A stretch of 19,159 nt of DNA from positions 1-19,159 of the forward strand of contig CAYZSE010000061.1 in NCBI GenBank assembly GCA_964481035.1. Direction: 5' to 3'. The stretch comes from JAAAPF01 sp964481035 (GTDB lineage Bacteria; Pseudomonadota; Alphaproteobacteria; Geminicoccales; Geminicoccaceae). The position numbers and the translations under genes were made by a program. The notes beneath the pieces are model-generated. The model did not search any database, was not told the origin of the DNA, and was given only the letters and a program-made list of their open reading frames with translations. Shown one piece after another: positions 13,943 to 19,159 of the stretch (position 1 is the stretch's first letter; the number at the start of each line of letters is the position of its first letter).

Positions 13943-15375
13943 TGCGCACGACGCTCGCGGGACTCGCGGCGGACGACCGGCACGGCGAGTTCTGCATCAT
14001 CGGCAGCGGACCCGCCGGCCTGACGATCGCCAGCGAGCTCGCCCGTGCGGGGCGCGAGGTCGTGCTCCTCGAGGCGGGCGGCGAGGCGTGGTCGGACCGG
14101 TCGCAGGACGTCTATCGCGGCGAGGTGGTCGGCGATCCGTACTTCCCGCTCGAGACCGTGCGCCTGCGTTATCTGGGTGGCACGTCGAACCACTGGGCCG
14201 GCTGGTGCCGTCCCCTCGACGCCCTCGATTTCGCCTTTAAGCCGGAGTTCCCGACCGCCCACTGGCCGATCGCCAAGAGCGATCTCGATCCCTATCTCGC
14301 GCCGGCCGAAGCGATCTTGGCGCTGCCGCCGTTGCCCGCCGACGAGGTGGTGGACCCGGCGATCGGCGTCCGCCGCGTCCATTTCTACTTCTCGCCGCCG
14401 GTGCGGTTCTGGCCGGCGTTCGGGCCGACGCTCGAAGCGGCGGCGAACGTGCGCGTCGTCACCGACGCCAACGTGACGCTGCTCGCGACCGACGGCGGGC
14501 GGGTGACCCGCGTCGAGGCCCGGGACTTCGATGGCAACGTCCGCGCGATCCGTGCCGACACCTACGTCCTGGCGGCGGGCGGGATCGAGAACAGCCGCCT
14601 CTTGCTGTGGTCCGACGAGGTGCAGAACGGCGCGCTGATCTCGCCTGGCGCCCCGCTCGGGCGCTTTTGGATGGAGCACCCGCACCAGACCATCGGCGGT
14701 GGCATCGTCCCGCGTTTCTACGCCGAGGCCGCACCTTTCGCGCAGAGGCTGTTCTTCTCGTTGACCGAGGCGACGCAGCGCGAGCTCGGCGTGCTGAATT
14801 GCGGGCTCCGCGTCGAGCCGATGCGCCGCGAGGAGTTGCGCAGCCTCGTCGACGATCTGGCCTGCGCCGCGCCGCAGCTCGCCCGCTGGGCTGCGCGCGA
14901 TCTCGCCGCGAACCGCAGCTGCGGGGCGCTCCTGCGAGCCGCCTGGGAACAAGAGCCGATCGCGGAAAACCGGATCACCCTCGCCCCGGATGCGGTCGAC
15001 GGCTTCGGGATGCCGCGGGTCCGCCTCTACTGGACCCGCACCCAGCGGGACCTCTCGACGGTGCGCGACAGCGCCATCACCTTCGCGCGCCACCTCGCCG
15101 AGAACGGGCTCGGCCGCGTTCGGCTCGAGCCCTGGGTCCTCGATCTGGAGGCGCCCGAGACCGGCGAGCTCGCCGGCAAGCACCACATGGGCGGCACCCG
15201 CATGGCGGCATCGCCCCGCGACGGCGTCGTCGATCGGCATTGCCGCGTGTTCGGGCAGAGCAATCTCTTCGTCGCCGGCTCCTCGGTCTTTCCGAGCACC
15301 GGCCACGCCAATCCGACGCTGACGATCGTCCAGCTGGCGCTACGGCTCGCCGATCGTCTCGCCTCGGGGGGCTGA
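13942..15375 (+). CDS. GMC-family FAD-dependent oxidoreductase
   Basis: This 477-residue flavoprotein belongs to the glucose-methanol-choline superfamily and should oxidise an alcohol or sugar substrate. The FAD-binding Rossmann motif CIIGSGPAGLTIASELA spans residues 18-34 and ends the second strand at LLEAGGE (42-48). LGGTSNHWAGWCRPLD (78-93) is the typical FAD-covering segment. A second nucleotide-site motif, LAAGGIENSRLLL, lies about 210-222. The C-terminal GMC domain has HHMGGTRM (414-421) and TGHANPTLT (453-461), with H455/N457 as the probable catalytic pair, resembling gluconate/fructose-dehydrogenase-like members. The start at ATG 13942 overlaps the micropeptide stop; an in-frame ATG at 13915 lies inside that peptide gene. 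It has no signal of its own. No cytochrome c gene is adjacent, so the electron acceptor and compartment are open. Confidence 0.92.
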   Translation: MRTTLAGLAADDRHGEFCIIGSGPAGLTIASELARAGREVVLLEAGGEAWSDRSQDVYRGEVVGDPYFPLETVRLRYLGGTSNHWAGWCRPLDALDFAFKPEFPTAHWPIAKSDLDPYLAPAEAILALPPLPADEVVDPAIGVRRVHFYFSPPVRFWPAFGPTLEAAANVRVVTDANVTLLATDGGRVTRVEARDFDGNVRAIRADTYVLAAGGIENSRLLLWSDEVQNGALISPGAPLGRFWMEHPHQTIGGGIVPRFYAEAAPFAQRLFFSLTEATQRELGVLNCGLRVEPMRREELRSLVDDLACAAPQLARWAARDLAANRSCGALLRAAWEQEPIAENRITLAPDAVDGFGMPRVRLYWTRTQRDLSTVRDSAITFARHLAENGLGRVRLEPWVLDLEAPETGELAGKHHMGGTRMAASPRDGVVDRHCRVFGQSNLFVAGSSVFPSTGHANPTLTIVQLALRLADRLASGG

Positions 15376-15525
15376 CGTCCGCGGTCGCAGACCACGGCTC
15401 GACCGGCCGGAGTCTCGCGCGGATCGTCGCTCTGGCTCGCGCTGGTCGGGGCGTGGAAGATGGCAGGTGTGGGGTCGAGCGGATGCGGGTCGGCCGCGCC
15501 TGGCGGGCGATCAGGGGAGCGAGGG

Positions 15526-18500
15526 ATGAGCGGCTGGCAGTTCTGGATCGACCGAGGCGGGACGTTCACCGACATCGTCGCCAAGTCGCCCGCGGGCGAC
15601 CTGTCGGTCCACAAGCTGCTCTCGGACAGCCCCGAGCACTATGAGGACGCCGCCATCGAGGGCATCCGGCGCATCCTCGGCGTCGGGGCCGGCGAGCCGC
15701 TGCCGGCGGACGCGATCGACGCCATCAAGATGGGCACGACCGTCGCCACCAACGCGCTCCTCGAGCGCAAGGGCGAGCCGACGGTGCTCACGATCACGGA
15801 AGGCTTCGGCGACGCGCTCAGGATCGGCTACCAGCAACGCCCCGAGCTGTTCGCGCGCCGCATCGTCCTGCCCGAGCCGGTCTACGGCCGTGTCGTCGAG
15901 ATCGCCGAGCGCATCGCCGCCGACGGCCGGATCACGCGGCCGCTCGACGAGCGCCAGGCGCGGGCGGACTTCGCGCAGGCCCACGAGGAGGGCTTTCGGG
16001 CCATCGCCGTCGTCCTCGTGCACGCCTACCGGGTGGCGGACCACGAGCGCCGGCTCGGGGAGATCGCCCGCGAGGTCGGCTTCACCCAGGTGTCGCTATC
16101 CCACCAGGTGGCACCGCTCATCAAGATCGTCGGGCGCGGCGACACCACGGTCGTCGACGCCTACCTCTCGCCGATCCTGCGCCGCTACGTCGAGCGCATC
16201 GCCGTCCAGACCGGCGACGCGCGGCTGATGTTCATGCAATCGAACGGCGGGCTGGTCGACGCCCTGCGCTTCCAGGGCAAGGACGCGATCCTCTCGGGCC
16301 CCGCCGGCGGCGTCGTCGGCGCGGTGAAGACGGCGGCGCTGGCCGGCTTCGACAAGCTCATCGGCTTCGACATGGGCGGCACCTCGACCGACGTCACCCA
16401 CTATGCGGGCGCTCTCGAGCGCAGCTTCGAGACGGTCGTCGCCGGCGCTCGGATCAAGGCGCCGATGATGGCGATCCACACCGTCGCCGCCGGCGGCGGC
16501 TCGCTCCTCAAGTTCGAGCGCGGCAAGTTCCGGGTCGGGCCCGAGAGCGCCGGCGCCAATCCGGGCCCCGCCTGCTACCGTCGCGGCGGCCCGCTCGCCG
16601 TGACCGATGCCAACCTCGTCACCGGCAAGCTGCAGCCCGAGCTCTTCCCGGCGGTCTTCGGCCCGCACGCGGACGAGGCGCTCGACGCACGGGCGGCCCG
16701 CGCCGGCTTCGCCGCGCTCGCGGCCGAGATCGAGGCCGAGACCGGCGCGCGCTATGCCATCGAGGAGCTCGCGCACGGCGCCGCGATGATCGCCAACGAC
16801 AACATGGCGAACGCGATCAAGGAGATCTCGATCGAGAAGGGCTACGACCTCCAGGGCTACACGCTGGTCTGCTTCGGCGGCGCCGGCGGCCAGCACGCCT
16901 GCGCCGTCGCCGACGCGCTCGGCATGACGCGGGTCATGGTCCATCCCTTCGCCTCGGTCCTCTCGGCCTACGGCATCGGCCTCGCCGATGTCCGCGTGCT
17001 CCACCAAAGGAGCGTCGAACGACCGCTCGACGACGCGCTCGTCGCGCGCCTCGACGGCGTCGAGCGCGAGCTCGCGGAGGCCGTTCGCGCCGAGCTGCGC
17101 GCCCAGCGGATCGAGGACGGGCGGATCCGCACCCAGACGCGGGTCCACATCCGCTATGAGGGCACGGTGACCGCACTCGAGGTGGCGATGGGCGACGCAG
17201 CGGCGCTGCGTCGGGCGTTCGAGGCCGAGCATCGCAGCCGCTACGGCTTCGTCGTCGAGGCCCGCCCGCTCGTCGTCGAGCAGCTCGACGTCGAGGGCAT
17301 CGGTACGGTCGAGGAGATCGACGAGCCCGAGCAGGCGCTCGTGCCGACGCTCGCCGACGCCCAGGCGCGGCCGATGCGCGAGATCGAGATGTTCACCGCC
17401 GCGGCGCCCCAACTGCCGGCGCAGCGCTGGACGGCGCCCGTCTACGACCGCGCGCGGCTCACCCCCGGCGACGAGATCGAGGGCCCGGCGCTGATCTGCG
17501 GCGAGACGACGACGGTGGTGGTCGAGCCCGAGTGGCGGGCGGGCGTCAACGGCCGCGACCACCTCGTCCTCGAGCGCCGGATGCCGATCGAGCGCCAGGC
17601 GGCGATCGGTACCGAGAGCGACCCGATCATGCTGGAGATCTTCAACAACCTCTTCATGACCATCGCCGAGCAGATGGGCGTGACGTTGCAGAACACGGCG
17701 TTCTCGGTCAACGTCAAGGAGCGTCTGGATTTCTCCTGCGCCGTGTTCGACCCAGCGGGCGGCCTCGTCGCCAACGCGCCGCACATGCCCGTCCACCTCG
17801 GCTCGATGAGCGAGAGCGTGCGCGCGGTCCTGCGGGCGCGCGGCGCGAGCCTCAAGCCCGGCGACGCGGTCGCGCTCAACAACCCCTACAACGGCGGCAC
17901 GCACCTGCCGGACATCACCGTCATCATGCCGGTCTTCGGCCGGGACGGCGGGCTCGTCTTCCTCACCGGTGCCCGGGCGCACCACGCCGACATCGGCGGT
18001 ATCACGCCGGGCTCGATGCCCCCCGACAGCGTCCACATCGACCAGGAGGGCGTGCTCTTCGACGACTTCACGCTCCTGGAGGAGGGCCGCCTCAAGGAGG
18101 CGGAGTTGCGCGCGCTCTTGGCGTCGGGGCCCTACCCGGCGCGCAACCCAGACCACAACGTCGCCGACCTCCAGGCGCAGATCGCCGCTTGCCACAAGGG
18201 CGCGCATGCCATCCTCGAGATGGTCGACCAGTTCGGCCTCGAGGTGGTCCAGGCCTACATGCGCCACGTCCAGGCCAACGCCGCCGAGCAGGTTCGCCGG
18301 GTGCTCGAGAAGCTGCCCGACGGCGCCTTCGTCTACCCCGACGATCTCGGCCACGAGATCCACGTCGAGGTGACCGTCGACCGCGCGAACCGGCGGGCCA
18401 AGGTCGACTTCACCGGCACCTCGCCGCAGCAGGCCAACAACTTCAACTGCCCGGCGGCGGTGACGCGCGCCGCGGTGCTCTACGTCTTCCGCACGCTGGT

Positions 18501-19149
18501 CGACGCCGACATCCCGCTCAACGAGGGCTGCCTCGAGCCCTTGGACCTCGTCATTCCCGCGGGCTCGCTGATCAACTGCGCTTGGCCCGCCGCCTGCTGC
18601 GCCGGCAATGTCGAGACCTCGCAGTGGATCACCGACACGCTCATGGGCGCGCTCCGCGTCCAGGCCGGCGCCCAGGGGACGATGAACAACGTCACCTACG
18701 GGAACGCCCGGTATCAGAACTACGAGACGATTTGCGGCGGCTCGGGTGCCGGGCCCGACCACGACGGCACGAGCGCCGTGCACACCCACATGACCAACTC
18801 TCGGCTGACCGACCCCGAGCTCTTGGAGCATCGCTTCCCGCTGACGCTCGCCTACCACCGCATCAACCACGGCTCCGGCGGGCGCGGGCGGCACAAGGGC
18901 GGCGACGGCACCGAGCGCAAGCTCGTCTTCAACGAGGCAATGGAGGCGATCGTGCTCGCCAACCGCCGCACCGTGCCGCCCTTCGGGCTCGACGGCGGCG
19001 CGCCCGGCGCCGTCGGCCGGCAGTGGATCGAGCGGGCCGACGGGACGATCGAGGCGATGGGCGGCCGCGACCGGCGCCGGGTCGAGCCCGGCGACGCGCT
19101 CGTGGTGCAGACGCCCGCGGGCGGCGGCTACGGGGAGCCTCGCGAATAG
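15526..19149 (+). CDS. 5-oxoprolinase (ATP-hydrolysing), fused HyuA-HyuB
   Basis: This cytosolic enzyme opens 5-oxoproline (pyroglutamate) to glutamate at the cost of ATP. The 1207 residues match full-length single-chain 5-oxoprolinases of the OXP1/OPLAH type. The hydantoinase-A half starts at WIDRGGTFTDIVAKSP (7-22), has MGTTVATNALLERKGEP in the first 90 residues, and the ATPase-like GFDMGGTSTD (280-289). The hydantoinase-B half begins near DPIMLEIFNNLF (699-710), with the segments FSVNVKERLDFSCAVFD, LNNPYNGGTHLPDITV and ARAHHADIGG. The C-terminus is glycine-rich and complete (TPAGGGYGEPRE). ATG 15526 is chosen because GGAG and GAGGG lie just upstream and because homologues begin with this W-x-FWIDRGG segment; the frame extends back to 15460 without support. 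It is 150 bases downstream of the GMC gene; no functional link between them is evident. Confidence 0.95.
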   Translation: MSGWQFWIDRGGTFTDIVAKSPAGDLSVHKLLSDSPEHYEDAAIEGIRRILGVGAGEPLPADAIDAIKMGTTVATNALLERKGEPTVLTITEGFGDALRIGYQQRPELFARRIVLPEPVYGRVVEIAERIAADGRITRPLDERQARADFAQAHEEGFRAIAVVLVHAYRVADHERRLGEIAREVGFTQVSLSHQVAPLIKIVGRGDTTVVDAYLSPILRRYVERIAVQTGDARLMFMQSNGGLVDALRFQGKDAILSGPAGGVVGAVKTAALAGFDKLIGFDMGGTSTDVTHYAGALERSFETVVAGARIKAPMMAIHTVAAGGGSLLKFERGKFRVGPESAGANPGPACYRRGGPLAVTDANLVTGKLQPELFPAVFGPHADEALDARAARAGFAALAAEIEAETGARYAIEELAHGAAMIANDNMANAIKEISIEKGYDLQGYTLVCFGGAGGQHACAVADALGMTRVMVHPFASVLSAYGIGLADVRVLHQRSVERPLDDALVARLDGVERELAEAVRAELRAQRIEDGRIRTQTRVHIRYEGTVTALEVAMGDAAALRRAFEAEHRSRYGFVVEARPLVVEQLDVEGIGTVEEIDEPEQALVPTLADAQARPMREIEMFTAAAPQLPAQRWTAPVYDRARLTPGDEIEGPALICGETTTVVVEPEWRAGVNGRDHLVLERRMPIERQAAIGTESDPIMLEIFNNLFMTIAEQMGVTLQNTAFSVNVKERLDFSCAVFDPAGGLVANAPHMPVHLGSMSESVRAVLRARGASLKPGDAVALNNPYNGGTHLPDITVIMPVFGRDGGLVFLTGARAHHADIGGITPGSMPPDSVHIDQEGVLFDDFTLLEEGRLKEAELRALLASGPYPARNPDHNVADLQAQIAACHKGAHAILEMVDQFGLEVVQAYMRHVQANAAEQVRRVLEKLPDGAFVYPDDLGHEIHVEVTVDRANRRAKVDFTGTSPQQANNFNCPAAVTRAAVLYVFRTLVDADIPLNEGCLEPLDLVIPAGSLINCAWPAACCAGNVETSQWITDTLMGALRVQAGAQGTMNNVTYGNARYQNYETICGGSGAGPDHDGTSAVHTHMTNSRLTDPELLEHRFPLTLAYHRINHGSGGRGRHKGGDGTERKLVFNEAMEAIVLANRRTVPPFGLDGGAPGAVGRQWIERADGTIEAMGGRDRRRVEPGDALVVQTPAGGGYGEPRE

Positions 19150-19159
19150 CTGGGTCTAG

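Noticed and set aside
13837..15306. 489-codon open frame antisense to the GMC oxidoreductase
   Set aside because: It is opposite a clear FAD enzyme; composition is low-complexity and no start signal was seen.
16096..18894. 932-codon open frame antisense to 5-oxoprolinase
   Set aside because: It lies wholly opposite a well-conserved enzyme; absence of stops follows from high GC at third positions, and the product has a His/Val/Asp/Arg-biased shadow composition.

Overview
The window is about 70% GC and looks like a chromosomal housekeeping region of an alphaproteobacterium, perhaps a Rhodospirillales-like lineage. The evidence is the gene order (DUF4164-like coiled-coil gene, zapA, 6S RNA, fau, ymdB-type phosphoesterase, with tkt-gap divergent to it) and the GAPDH sequence, which resembles rhizobial Gap throughout. 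This placement is inferred from gene order and remembered family patterns; no database search was run. There are no tRNA or rRNA genes, CRISPR arrays, phage genes or transposase genes. The only mobile-looking DNA is a TA-bounded nested inverted repeat at the left edge.

Left part (1-3534): the inverted repeat (6-132) is followed by an unrecognised leftward gene (187-1047). Divergent from it is a GT39/ArnT-like membrane glycosyltransferase (1249-2736). This converges on a leftward YdcF/DUF218 gene whose reading frame runs about 405 bases past the expected end into the antisense of the glycosyltransferase gene; a single base change would restore a stop at the usual family end.

Central carbon block (3616-10886, mostly leftward): GTP-type phosphoenolpyruvate carboxykinase (pckG) is separated from ydcF by a hairpin with a cUUCGg loop. 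Next come a secreted cysteine-containing protein of unknown function and a possible 52-residue membrane peptide. A rightward SleB-type cell-wall hydrolase lies beyond a locally AT-rich promoter region. Then come a small two-helix membrane protein, gap (type I GAPDH) and tkt (transketolase). The tkt-gap pair is leftward and probably one operon; pckG, gap and tkt together serve gluconeogenesis and the pentose phosphate pathway. The pgk gene that often follows gap is not here.

Division/folate block (11023-13659, rightward): a DUF4164-like coiled-coil protein, zapA, the 6S RNA, fau (5-formyl-THF cyclo-ligase), a TIGR00282/YmdB-type phosphoesterase overlapping fau by four bases, and a DUF1499 lipoprotein. 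The tight spacing suggests one operon.

Right part (13814-19149, rightward): a 42-residue peptide with a Tat-like N-terminus is coupled through TGATG to a GMC-family FAD oxidoreductase. A full-length fused ATP-dependent 5-oxoprolinase (1207 aa) ends just inside the window edge.

I did not find a clear new defence or biosynthetic system. The best candidates for a second look are the Tat-like micropeptide coupled to the GMC enzyme, the TA-bounded nested palindrome, the ydcF/glycosyltransferase antisense overlap, and two intergenic hairpins in the leftward block.
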